Source of the DNA: UMGS172 sp045592985
Lineage (GTDB): Bacteria > Bacillota > Clostridia > Oscillospirales > Acutalibacteraceae
Reading direction: 5' to 3'
Length of the DNA stretch: 29,366 nucleotides
Assembly: GCA_045592985.1 (NCBI GenBank)
Contig: JAZNVU010000044.1
Location: forward strand, 1 to 29,366
Each line of letters begins with the position of its first letter. Positions within the stretch are counted from its first letter, which is position 1. The notes under the pieces were generated by a model. It was not told the DNA's origin, did no database searches, and saw nothing but the letters and a program-made list of their open reading frames with translations. A program made the position numbers and the translations under genes. Shown piece by piece: positions 7,765-16,408 of this stretch.

Positions 7765-9036
7765 TTATTCCCTCTCCATTAAACAATAATAAAATCCGTC
7801 AGAATCATGAGTATGAGGCATTAATGTTTCTTCTTTGATTAACTTAAAATTAGAATTATTTTTAAGAAACTCATAGGTAATATTCTCATTTTCAGCTTTT
7901 CGAACAGTACACGTTGAATATAGCAATTTACCGTGTTTATTTACATAATTCTTTGAAATATCAAGTATTTTTCTTTGTATATCAGTCAATTCGTTATAAC
8001 TATCCAAAGAACGGTATTTAATTTCAGGTTTGCGTCTTATAACACCAAGTCCTGAGCAAGGTACGTCACACAAAACGACATCGAAAGTGCCAAAATCGGG
8101 GTTAAAAACCGTTGCGTCATTTACTACGGCTTTGAGATTGTTTATACCAAGACGTCTTGCACCACTTGAAATTAGCCCTACCCTTTTTTCATATATATCG
8201 CATGATACAACACTACCGTTATCGTTAAGATACATGGAAGCAGTAAAACTTTTACCGCCGGGTGCAGAACAAACATCAAGGACTTTATCGGTTTCATTAA
8301 AACCAATACTGTCAATAGCAATTTGCGAAGCGCGATCCTGCACAAAGAACAGACCATTCTTAAACTCAGGCATGTTTTCGATGTTACCGCCGTTATCTAG
8401 CGTAAAAGCGCCTTTAGGCTCTTTTTTGGTAAAACTTGTGTTGTTATCGGAAAGTGTGCCAAAAAACTCCTCTGTGCTGATTTTACGCGTATTTACACGA
8501 GCATAAACCTGAGGTGTTTCGACCGAAGCACTTAAAAATGCCAAAACATCATCTAAAGAATAATCAGAACACATTTCATCAAAGAACTCTTTAGTACAAG
8601 AATATTTTATCCAAGGCTCAGCGTTTTCAATTTTCATTAAAACAGCATCTTTTTCGGAACCGATTTTACGTAAAACCGCATTTGCAAAACCTGAAGCAAA
8701 ACTTTGCTTACTATTTTTAATAATTTTAACCGATTCATTAACAGCTGCTGAGGTTGGTATCTTGTCCATAAAAAGCATTTGATAGACAGAGACTCTTAGT
8801 GCGTTAAGTACCATAGGGTGTATTTTTGAAATGCCCGATTTTGAATACATCGATATAACAAAATCAATAGTAATTTTTCTTTGTAAAACACCGTAAACAA
8901 GTGCACTCATCAATGCTGCGTCTTTTCGCTCTAAACCAAATTCATTAATAGCAAAATCTCCTGCAATGTTGCTGTAACTGTCATTACGTTCAACATCACA
9001 CAGTACTTTAACTGCTACACTTCTTGCGTTTAACAT
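7765..9036 (-). CDS. rsmB: 16S rRNA cytosine-C5 methyltransferase RsmB
   Basis: The enzyme methylates C967 of 16S rRNA. The N-terminal third (about 1-125) is a NusB-like RNA-binding domain. The catalytic domain has the SAM motif VLDVCSAPGGKS (252-263), the DVPCSG motif (C327) and YSTCTV (C376), the two cysteines used by RsmB/Sun enzymes. Length 423 is close to the family norm. The gene overlaps the end of fmt by 7 bases. Confidence 0.95.
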   Translation of the reverse strand: MLNARSVAVKVLCDVERNDSYSNIAGDFAINEFGLERKDAALMSALVYGVLQRKITIDFVISMYSKSGISKIHPMVLNALRVSVYQMLFMDKIPTSAAVNESVKIIKNSKQSFASGFANAVLRKIGSEKDAVLMKIENAEPWIKYSCTKEFFDEMCSDYSLDDVLAFLSASVETPQVYARVNTRKISTEEFFGTLSDNNTSFTKKEPKGAFTLDNGGNIENMPEFKNGLFFVQDRASQIAIDSIGFNETDKVLDVCSAPGGKSFTASMYLNDNGSVVSCDIYEKRVGLISSGARRLGINNLKAVVNDATVFNPDFGTFDVVLCDVPCSGLGVIRRKPEIKYRSLDSYNELTDIQRKILDISKNYVNKHGKLLYSTCTVRKAENENITYEFLKNNSNFKLIKEETLMPHTHDSDGFYYCLMERE

Positions 9037-9956
9037 AAATTTATGCCCAATTCTATCGGTTTACCGTTTAAATAAGATTTTATATCCATTGCACCCTTAC
9101 CTTCGGGTTGAATTTTGGTAAAACTAATAACGCTACCGCCACCGCAAGCAACCGAAAGTTTGCCTTTATTTTCAATAACAGTGCCAACTTCTGCGTCCGT
9201 TTCACCATCGCAAACTGCATTTATAACCTTAATTCTTGTGCCATCAATATAAAAGTATGCTGAAGGCCAAGGCGTAAAGGCACGGATACGGCAATCGATT
9301 TCATTTGCTGTCAAATTAAAATCGATTTTACCCATTTCCTTAGTGATAATAGGTGCATAACAAGCACCTTCTTCAGGTTGAGGAACTTCGGTAATAGTAC
9401 CGGTTTCAATACCTCTAACAGTATCAACAAGCAGTTTTGCACCCATATCTGCCAAGCGGTCATGAAGTGTCTCAAAGTTATCGTCATCTTTAATTTCTGT
9501 ACTATCCATTAACAAAATATTACCGGTATCAATTCCCTCATCCATATGTTGCGTCGTAACACCGGTTACCTTATCACCGCAATAAATAGACCATTGAATG
9601 GGCGATGCTCCTCTGTGTCTCGGTAAAAGCGATGCATGAACATTAACACAGCCGTATTTAGGCAAATCAAGAACATTTTTAGGTAAAATTTTACCGTAAG
9701 CTACCACCGCAATCAGGTCGGGATTAAGCTGCTTTAACAATTCGAACGATTCTTCAGTTTTTACAGATTTAGGCTGAAAAACAGGCAAGCCTACACTTTC
9801 GGCATATTTTTTAACAGGTGGAGGTGTTAAAACCATTTTTCTGCCTTGAGGTTTATCGGGTTGGGTGAAAACACCGACAATCTCATAACCCGCATTATAA
9901 AGTGCATGTAAAGAACAAACCGAAAAATCGGGTGTTCCCATAAAAACAATTCGCAT
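9030..9956 (-). CDS. fmt: Methionyl-tRNA formyltransferase
   Basis: Formylates the amino group of initiator Met-tRNA using 10-formyltetrahydrofolate. The N-terminal transformylase domain has the catalytic triad N105, H107 (in VNVHASLLPRHRG) and D143 (in GIDTGNILL). The C-terminal OB-like tRNA-binding domain begins near residue 205 (KIDFN, RIRAFTPWPSAYF). The 308-residue length is typical. It starts 2 bases after def, which later removes the formyl group. Confidence 0.96.
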   Translation of the reverse strand: MRIVFMGTPDFSVCSLHALYNAGYEIVGVFTQPDKPQGRKMVLTPPPVKKYAESVGLPVFQPKSVKTEESFELLKQLNPDLIAVVAYGKILPKNVLDLPKYGCVNVHASLLPRHRGASPIQWSIYCGDKVTGVTTQHMDEGIDTGNILLMDSTEIKDDDNFETLHDRLADMGAKLLVDTVRGIETGTITEVPQPEEGACYAPIITKEMGKIDFNLTANEIDCRIRAFTPWPSAYFYIDGTRIKVINAVCDGETDAEVGTVIENKGKLSVACGGGSVISFTKIQPEGKGAMDIKSYLNGKPIELGINLC

Positions 9957-9958
9957 AA

Positions 9959-10405
9959 TTACTCCTTATCAATAACCTTATCAAGGAAAAGAATACCGTT
10001 GAGATGGTCGATTTCGTGGCAGAAAGCACGTGCTTTAAGACCCTCACCGCTAATAGTAAATGTGTTGCCATTGCGATCCTGAGCCTTTACTGTAACCTTC
10101 ATAGGTCTTCTTGTTTTGCCGTAATCACCGGGGCAAGAAAGACAGCCTTCAGCCTCTTCCTGCACTCCGCTTTCGTCGATAATTACAGGATTTATAAGTT
10201 CAATAAGACCGTCGCCGACGTCTATAATACAAATTCTTCTCAAAATACCAATCTGAGGTGCTGCAAGACCACAACCGTCAGCATCGTACATGGTATCAGC
10301 CATATCATCAAGCAAAATACTTAACTTTTCATCAAAGTTAAGTACACTTCTTGATACTTTTCTTAAAGTGGGGTCTCCATTTTTAACAATATTTCTAAGT
10401 GCCAT
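9959..10405 (-). CDS. def: Peptide deformylase
   Basis: A metalloenzyme that removes the N-formyl group from new polypeptides. All three family motifs are intact: GCGLAAPQIG (44-53), EGCLSCPG (86-93, C88 being a metal ligand) and HEIDHLNG (H130 and H134 ligands, E131 catalytic). At 148 residues it is the short type. It lies 12 bases after priA and directly before fmt, the common def-fmt pair. Confidence 0.97.
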   Translation of the reverse strand: MALRNIVKNGDPTLRKVSRSVLNFDEKLSILLDDMADTMYDADGCGLAAPQIGILRRICIIDVGDGLIELINPVIIDESGVQEEAEGCLSCPGDYGKTRRPMKVTVKAQDRNGNTFTISGEGLKARAFCHEIDHLNGILFLDKVIDKE

Positions 10406-10417
10406 AATGTTCTCCTA

Positions 10418-12874
10418 TTAAATTATACTGTCTGGATTTACGTCAATATAAGCGTTAACACGTTTTGAAAATTCACTGTTCATATAACTGTCAAATACTT
10501 TATTAATCATGTTTCTAAACTCTTTGGAGTTGCGATATTTGATTATTAACTTGAATCTGTATTTATTATTCATTTTAATGACTGCAGCCGCAGTAGGACC
10601 TAAAATGATGGTTTTTACCGCTTTAAACTCATCGCTTAAAGCACTTTTTATAATGTTTAAAAACTCATTTGCGGCTTTTTCGGTAAATTCTCGGTTTTCA
10701 CCGGAAAAAGATACCGAAGCAATATCGCAATAAGGCGGATAGGTCATTAATTTTCTTGTTAATATCTCAGACTCATAAAAAGTTTCATAGTCTTGTGCGG
10801 CTGATACCGAAATCAGCCGGCTTTCGGGGTCGTTAGTCTGAATAACAGCGGTGCCGTCATAGTCACCTCGGCCCGAACGTCCAACAACCTGAGTAAGCAA
10901 CGAAAAAGTACGCTCGTAACTTCTGAAATCGGTTGAATACATAGAACTGTCGGCATTAAGTACACCAACAACCGTTACTTTGGGGAAATCAAGACCTTTT
11001 GCGACCATCTGAGTGCCGAGCAAAATATCATATTCACCGTCAGCAAAACTTTTTAAATTCTTTTCATAATCATTACGGGTCATAGTACTGTCGGCATCCA
11101 TGCGAAGTATTTTGGCTTCGGGAAAAAGTGCAGATAATTCAGATTCAGCACGTTGAGTGCCTATACCGGTATACTTCATGCTTTCGTTACCGCAAACAGG
11201 ACATTTATCGGCAAACGGCAACGATTTTCCGCAATAATGACACATCAATCTGTTATTAGCCGAATGATAGGTCATTGAAATACTGCAGTTATCACAAGTC
11301 ACAACATTACCGCAGGCAGGACATGAAATGTATGTATTAAAACCTCTGCGATTAAGCAATAAGATTGCTTGTTTTTTGTCAGTTATTGCCTCTAAAACAC
11401 GTTCATATAACACGTTGCTGATTATCGAACTGTTACCGTTTTGAACTTCATTTCGCATGTCGACAACCTCAACGGTTGGCAATTTAGCAGTTCCATAACG
11501 TTTGTCGAGTTTTACAAGGTTATATTTACCTGCCTTAGCAAGAGAATAACTTTCAATCGAAGGTGTAGCCGAAGATAAAATAAGCAAACCTTTACTTTTA
11601 GCAATACGAAAACGTGCAATATCGCGTGCATGAAAATGCGGTGACATCTCAGATTTATAGGTGTGTTCATGCTCTTCGTCCATAATAATCAAACCTACAT
11701 CATCAAACGGCGCAAAAACAGCCGAACGAGTACCTACGGCAACTATAGCCTCTCCCCTTTTTACGCGTTTCCATTCGTCAAGCCTTTGACCTTGCGACAT
11801 AGCACTATGGAAAACGGCAACCTTATCGCCAAATCGCTTATGGAAAATACCTAAAGTCTGAGGAGTTAAGGCAATTTCAGGTACCATTACAATGACACCT
11901 CTGCCACTGTTTGCAACCTCTTCACAGAGTTTTAGAAATACCTGAGTTTTACCCGAGCCAGTTACACCGTAAAGTAAAGATGTTTCACCTTGATTTGAAA
12001 GATAAGAAGATTTTAAGTTCTTAAAAGCCGTTTGCTGGCAATCTGTCAATTTGATTTCATCATTCTTAGACGCTGTTTTATTGGCGTACGGGTTGCGGTA
12101 ATATTCCTGTTCAAAAATTTCAACAAGACCTTTTTTGGCAAGACCGTTTAAAACAACAACTGAAAATGACGTAAAATAGCAAAATTCTTTAACCGAGCAA
12201 CAGCCAAGTTCCAACAATGTTGCCAAGGCTTGTTTTTGTTTAGGTGTGAGTTTTATATTACTAACATCGCTTGCAAGTTCAGTAGGATTGACCATTTTTT
12301 GCGAAGCATCGCCTACACCTCTTATAGCGTCGCTTGTTTTTTGTAAGATACCTTTAGAAACCAATTTTTCAAGGATATTGCTATCCTCCGCAAAACCTAA
12401 CGTATTAAGAATGGTTTCTTTACTTGACGGCGTGCCAATTGAACGCAAGAAGTCCACAACTTTACGTTGTTCTGTTGATAGAGTTTCATATAAAACCTCA
12501 GCAGATTCGGTCACATCATAGGTTGATTTAACCTTAAAATTGATACCCGGAGGCAAAAGTACACGTACAGCGTTATACCATGTGCAAAACGTCTGTTCTT
12601 TAATAAATGATGCTAATTCAAGCATATCTGGAGCGAGCACAGGTTTATCGTCTAATACAGAAATTACATACTTAAGCCTTTTAGGTAATTCTCCATCGTA
12701 AAACCCTAAAATTATACCTGTTTTTCGAGCGTTACCGTTTCCAAAAGGAACCAAAACCCTGCAACCCGGCACGGCTTTGGATTCTAAAAATTCAGGTACT
12801 ATGTAACTGTACGGACGGTCGGTTTGATAAACCGACTGGTCGACAGCAACGCTAACTATTGTCGGATTACCCAC
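10418..12874 (-). CDS. priA: Primosomal replication-restart helicase PriA
   Basis: A superfamily 2 DNA helicase that reloads the replisome at stalled forks. Visible features are an N-terminal DNA-binding region (about 1-110), Walker A GVTGSGKT (303-310), a DEEH box (399-402), a zinc-binding cysteine cluster (CPACG, CDNC, CHYCG, CPVCG) inserted between helicase lobes, and a late GRSGRGDYDG motif. Its length of 818 fits Firmicute PriA. coaBC, which lies between rpoZ and priA in B. subtilis, is absent: only 24 bases separate the two here. Confidence 0.97.
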   Translation of the reverse strand: MGNPTIVSVAVDQSVYQTDRPYSYIVPEFLESKAVPGCRVLVPFGNGNARKTGIILGFYDGELPKRLKYVISVLDDKPVLAPDMLELASFIKEQTFCTWYNAVRVLLPPGINFKVKSTYDVTESAEVLYETLSTEQRKVVDFLRSIGTPSSKETILNTLGFAEDSNILEKLVSKGILQKTSDAIRGVGDASQKMVNPTELASDVSNIKLTPKQKQALATLLELGCCSVKEFCYFTSFSVVVLNGLAKKGLVEIFEQEYYRNPYANKTASKNDEIKLTDCQQTAFKNLKSSYLSNQGETSLLYGVTGSGKTQVFLKLCEEVANSGRGVIVMVPEIALTPQTLGIFHKRFGDKVAVFHSAMSQGQRLDEWKRVKRGEAIVAVGTRSAVFAPFDDVGLIIMDEEHEHTYKSEMSPHFHARDIARFRIAKSKGLLILSSATPSIESYSLAKAGKYNLVKLDKRYGTAKLPTVEVVDMRNEVQNGNSSIISNVLYERVLEAITDKKQAILLLNRRGFNTYISCPACGNVVTCDNCSISMTYHSANNRLMCHYCGKSLPFADKCPVCGNESMKYTGIGTQRAESELSALFPEAKILRMDADSTMTRNDYEKNLKSFADGEYDILLGTQMVAKGLDFPKVTVVGVLNADSSMYSTDFRSYERTFSLLTQVVGRSGRGDYDGTAVIQTNDPESRLISVSAAQDYETFYESEILTRKLMTYPPYCDIASVSFSGENREFTEKAANEFLNIIKSALSDEFKAVKTIILGPTAAAVIKMNNKYRFKLIIKYRNSKEFRNMINKVFDSYMNSEFSKRVNAYIDVNPDSII

Positions 12875-12898
12875 CTTTTACCTCACTCCTTAAATAAA

Positions 12899-13111
12899 TT
12901 ATTCCTCGGTGTTTTCTTCAGCAGTTGCTTCTTCGACATCCAACTCGGCTGCCATTTTGTTCATAGCAAGAGTAACGGGCTTTTCAATAATGATTTCACC
13001 GTTATCTGATGCCTCTTTTGCGATTTCTCTTGCCTCTTTTGCAATGTCAATTACGAGTTTGTAACGACTTTCTGAATTTTTGATAAGTTTTCCAATTGCA
13101 GGATTAAGCAT
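12899..13111 (-). CDS. rpoZ: RNA polymerase omega subunit
   Basis: A 70-residue protein that helps fold and assemble the beta' subunit. It begins MLNPAIGKLI, includes SRYKLVIDIAKEAREIA and has the KPVTLAMNKMA stretch corresponding to the conserved core of omega. The acidic tail (EEATAEENTEE) is typical of Firmicute forms. A strong AAAGGAGAAT site precedes the ATG. Position after gmk agrees with the Firmicute order. Confidence 0.9.
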   Translation of the reverse strand: MLNPAIGKLIKNSESRYKLVIDIAKEAREIAKEASDNGEIIIEKPVTLAMNKMAAELDVEEATAEENTEE

Positions 13112-13131
13112 AAATTTATTCTCCTTTAAAA

Positions 13132-13731
13132 TTATAAATTATTAATTATTGATTCACATCTTGCCGTTTTATGTCTTTCGGCGCGAATGATATCACATAC
13201 ATCGTTTACGACCGTACTAAGGTCATCGTTAATTACGATATAATCGTATTCGGTTGCTCTTTTAACCTCGTTTTTAGCCTCTGTAAGGCGTTTTAAAATT
13301 ACATCTAGAGTCTCGGTACCTCTACCTTTTAAACGGTCTTCGAGGACCTTAAAAGAAGGCGGTGCAATAAAAATACTGAAATTATCAGGGCATTTTTTTC
13401 TAACATTTGCGGCACCATTAACGTCAACCTCAAGAATGATGTCGTTACCGTTATTTATAGCGTCGTTAACCGGTTTAATCGGTGTTCCGTAATAATTGTT
13501 ACAATAAACATTATATTCAAGCAACATATCATTCTTTATCATTTCTTCAAACTCTTCGCGAGATATGAAGTTATACTTTTCGCCAGCGACTTCGCCTTCG
13601 CGCATACCTCTTGTAATTGAAGAAATAGAAAATTTTAGTTCGGGCATTTTTTTTAAAACTTCTTTTAAAACGGTATCTTTACCCGAACCCGAAGGACCCG
13701 AAATAATAATTAAACTTCCCTTATTCATCAT
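13132..13731 (-). CDS. gmk: Guanylate kinase
   Basis: Phosphorylates GMP to GDP with ATP. The P-loop GPSGSGKD is at residues 12-19. SITRGMREGE and KYNFISREEFEEMI match the GMP-binding region, and FIAPPSFKVLEDRLKGRGTE the lid. Its length of 199 is normal. It overlaps the end of remA by 11 bases. Two adjacent ATG codons could serve as start. Confidence 0.97.
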   Translation of the reverse strand: MMNKGSLIIISGPSGSGKDTVLKEVLKKMPELKFSISSITRGMREGEVAGEKYNFISREEFEEMIKNDMLLEYNVYCNNYYGTPIKPVNDAINNGNDIILEVDVNGAANVRKKCPDNFSIFIAPPSFKVLEDRLKGRGTETLDVILKRLTEAKNEVKRATEYDYIVINDDLSTVVNDVCDIIRAERHKTARCESIINNL

Positions 13732-13993
13732 CTTCTAAGTCCTCCTCGGCGTCTGTATCGGTTTCATTAAGTCTTGCGGCAACAGTCTCAGACTGCAGAT
13801 AAGTGAGAATAATAAGGTCACTATCGGTTATTATAACTGCTCTTGTTCTACGACCGTGTGTAGCGTCAATAAGAGTGCCTTTTTCCTTAGCTTCCTGAAT
13901 AATACGTTTAATGGGTGCAGATTCAGGACTGACAATAGCAACAAGACGCGATGCAGAAACCATATTACCAAATCCGATATTAATAAGTTTCAT
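13721..13993 (-). CDS. remA: RemA/DUF370 DNA-binding regulator
   Basis: A 90-residue DUF370 protein. In B. subtilis RemA (YlzA) forms a ring-like oligomer that binds DNA and activates matrix and osmoprotection genes. The conserved core is clear: INIGFGNMVSASRLVAIVSPES, then RRTRAVIITDSDLIILT. An acidic tail (DTDAEEDLEDDE) ends the protein. The location between yicC and gmk is the usual one. Its targets in this organism are unknown. Confidence 0.93.
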   Translation of the reverse strand: MKLINIGFGNMVSASRLVAIVSPESAPIKRIIQEAKEKGTLIDATHGRRTRAVIITDSDLIILTYLQSETVAARLNETDTDAEEDLEDDE

Positions 13994-14008
13994 GAAATGC
14001 CTCCCATA

Positions 14009-14884
14009 TTACTCGATATTCTGAATTTGTTCACGAATTTTTTCTATTTCAGATTTCATATCAACAACAAGTTTAGTAATATCGGCATTCTGGCATTTTG
14101 AACCGGTTGTATTTGCTTCTCGGTTCATTTCCTGTACTATGAAATCGAGTTTTTTACCGATAGCTCCACCCTCGTTAAACAAATGAAGCAAATGTGAAAC
14201 ATGAGTGCGGAGTCTGACAGTTTCCTCGTCAACAGCAACTTTATCAGCAAAAACTGCAGTTTCAGTTAATATTCTTTGTTCGTCAATATTTGCAGAACCA
14301 ATAAGTTCTTTAACCTTTTGTTCCAAACGCTCGCGATATTCACGAACTGTTTGGGGTGAAAGTTTTTCAATCTGCTCAACAATCGACAAAAGATAGTTAA
14401 CCTTATCGGTAATATCTGCTTTTAACTTTTCACCCTCGGTTTCGCGAGTAACGATAAACGCATCGCATGCGCTCTCTGCGGCAGAAATAAGCAGATTTTC
14501 AGTTTCTTCCTCATCAATTTTTTTGTGAGTAACGGTCATAACACCGTCAATCCTCAAAATATTAGAAACCGAAATATCGTTCTTTATCTTATTTTTCTTT
14601 GCAAATGCTTTTAAATTAGCGATACACTCAGCCGCAAAATCTTCATTAATTTCAAGAGTATCACCGCTTCCTGCAGACACATATGTAACAAAAACATCAA
14701 TTTTTCCGCGAGAAACTCTTGATTGAATATAACTTTTAAGTTTATCTTCCAAAAAAGAAAACTGACGAGGACATTTTACAGAACATTCAAAAAATCTATG
14801 ATTAACAGACTTCATTTCAACAGTCACAGTCATAGAATTTCCGACTGCTTCACCGCGTCCGTAACCTGTCATACTTCTAACCAT
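14009..14884 (-). CDS. yicC: YicC/YloC-family endoribonuclease
   Basis: A 291-residue member of the YicC family; the E. coli protein is described as an endoribonuclease affecting small RNAs. The N-terminal family signature is MVRSMTGYGRGEA with VEMKSVNHRFFE. The C-terminal DUF1732 part has HLLHLFNEGGAIGKKLDFIVQE and MNREANTTGSK. It is the first gene of the housekeeping cluster and sits just after the promoter at 14919-14947, with a GGGAGAGG ribosome binding site. Confidence 0.93.
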   Translation of the reverse strand: MVRSMTGYGRGEAVGNSMTVTVEMKSVNHRFFECSVKCPRQFSFLEDKLKSYIQSRVSRGKIDVFVTYVSAGSGDTLEINEDFAAECIANLKAFAKKNKIKNDISVSNILRIDGVMTVTHKKIDEEETENLLISAAESACDAFIVTRETEGEKLKADITDKVNYLLSIVEQIEKLSPQTVREYRERLEQKVKELIGSANIDEQRILTETAVFADKVAVDEETVRLRTHVSHLLHLFNEGGAIGKKLDFIVQEMNREANTTGSKCQNADITKLVVDMKSEIEKIREQIQNIE

Positions 14885-14918
14885 TACGCTACCTCTCCCA
14901 TTGAATTTATTTCATAAT

Positions 14919-14947
14919 ATTTTACCAAATATCGAATTTTTAGTCAA
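14919..14947 (-). promoter_or_regulatory. Promoter of the yicC-to-spoVM cluster
   Basis: On the minus strand TTGACT (14942-14947) and TAAAAT (14919-14924) are spaced by exactly 17 bases. The first gene, yicC, starts about 35 bases beyond the -10 box. Most downstream genes overlap or are less than 40 bases apart and I found no other clear promoter among them, so this one probably drives the housekeeping series. Confidence 0.82.
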
Positions 14948-14980
14948 TGAAAAAACAACAAATTTGGTTTATTTGCACAA

Positions 14981-15022
14981 TAAAAATATAGAACGGTTGT
15001 GCAAAAGCACAACCGTTCTATA
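14981..15022 (-). terminator. Intrinsic terminator of the carbohydrate/ETF operon
   Basis: A perfect 16-base-pair stem (14987-15002 with 15007-15022) closes on an AAAA loop and is followed, on the minus strand, by a T-run at 14982-14986. It lies 3 bases after the stop codon of the ETF fusion gene and separates that operon from the yicC promoter. Confidence 0.93.
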
Positions 15023-15025
15023 AAA

Positions 15026-16408
15026 TCAGATGTTTAAATCTTCAAAATTAGAAATTATGCCGTAATCGGCATATTCAAATATAGGTGCTTGTTTGTCAGG
15101 GTTTATGGCAATAACTGTACCCGATTGCTCCATACCAACAATGTGATGTACAGCACCCGAAACACCGCAAGCAATATAAACCTTAGGTGCTACCGTTTTG
15201 CCGGTCAGACCAACCTGTTGTTCATAAGGAGCAAAGTTTACGTCGACAAGACCTCTTGAAGCGGCAAGTTCAGCGTTATACTTTTTGGCAAACGAAGTCA
15301 CTTTGTCATAACATTGACGTACACCCTTACCTGCTGCAACAATAATATTACTTACATCGTCCTCTTGAGTTCTAACAGTAGCCATAGCAGGCTTTGTTTT
15401 GCAAACAATTTTAGCAATAACATTACCGCTAAACGCAGGACGGTACATAAATAAGTCTTTACCGTCGGTTTCAAGTTGAGTGCAGTCAGCACAAAGACCT
15501 GTTTTTAATAAAGCAGATACTATCGGTGCAGTTCTTCTTGACCACAAATCACTCGGCCAAAGAACAACATCAGGTTTTTTGTCCGCAATAAGTTTTGCAA
15601 GATTCTCGGCACTGTCTTTTTCGATAACAGTAATGGTTTCAGCAACACAAGAAGCCATCTCACGTGGTTTTTCGGTGATTATCCACACATTTTTAAGACG
15701 TTTTTCAGTATAAAGGCAACTGATACCTTCAGGTTGTTTTTCCAAACCTTCTTTTATAATAGCATCAAGTTGGGAAGGTCTTAAAAAAATACATTTACGT
15801 TTACCGCGTTCGTTTTCAAAACTTTTTACAACCTGTGTTGGCGAGCCTTTGAGACCGCATCGAGACTTATCAGCGCCAATATCATCGGTATTCCACACTA
15901 CAACTTCCTTAATTGCTGAACGAATACTCGGCAGTCGCAGTTCATTTATACGTTCAACAGTGATAAGTGCAGGCATTTTTGCCTTTTCATTACCAAGTCT
16001 TGTAGTGCATTCAATTCCCTTTTTATCAAGTTTATCAATGCTTAAGACATTAGTAATAACAGGAAAACCCATCATACTAGCCAAGACAGAGCCTGTTTGA
16101 GCAGTATCACCGTCAACGGTCTGTCTACCGCAAATAATAAGGTCAGGATTTAACTTTTTAGCAGCAAGGCTTAATGCATAACCTGTTGCTAAAGTATCGG
16201 CACCTGCAAATGCAATATCAGACAAAAGAACACCTTTGATATTACCTAGTCTTGTCAAAGACTTGAGCATATCTTCAACGTTCTTTCGTCCCATGCTAAG
16301 AAGTGTAATTTCAGCATCAGGTATTCTTAAAGCACATTCCAACGCGCAGGCATCAAACGGATTGAGTTCACCAGACGCTACCTGCTTAACACAAACAACT
16401 ATTTTCAT
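15026..16408 (-). CDS. Single-chain electron transfer flavoprotein, EtfB-EtfA fusion
   Basis: One 460-residue chain combines both ETF subunits. Residues 1 to about 225 are EtfB-like (MKIVVCVKQV start, GRQTVDGDTAQTG at 94-106, ITVERINELRLPS). Residues about 235-460 are EtfA-like: DLWSRRTAPIVSALLKTGLCADCT, RPAFSGNV, then the FAD-binding part QVGLTGKTVAPK (398-409), YIACGVSGAVHH and AINPDKQAPIFEYADYG. Separate subunits total roughly 580 residues, so the fusion is compact: the start of the EtfA domain is shortened and the usual EtfA tail is missing. It presumably takes electrons from the FAD and Fe-S proteins of this operon. Its start overlaps the FGGY kinase stop by 4 bases. Whether it bifurcates electrons cannot be told from sequence. 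Confidence 0.88.
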   Translation of the reverse strand: MKIVVCVKQVASGELNPFDACALECALRIPDAEITLLSMGRKNVEDMLKSLTRLGNIKGVLLSDIAFAGADTLATGYALSLAAKKLNPDLIICGRQTVDGDTAQTGSVLASMMGFPVITNVLSIDKLDKKGIECTTRLGNEKAKMPALITVERINELRLPSIRSAIKEVVVWNTDDIGADKSRCGLKGSPTQVVKSFENERGKRKCIFLRPSQLDAIIKEGLEKQPEGISCLYTEKRLKNVWIITEKPREMASCVAETITVIEKDSAENLAKLIADKKPDVVLWPSDLWSRRTAPIVSALLKTGLCADCTQLETDGKDLFMYRPAFSGNVIAKIVCKTKPAMATVRTQEDDVSNIIVAAGKGVRQCYDKVTSFAKKYNAELAASRGLVDVNFAPYEQQVGLTGKTVAPKVYIACGVSGAVHHIVGMEQSGTVIAINPDKQAPIFEYADYGIISNFEDLNI

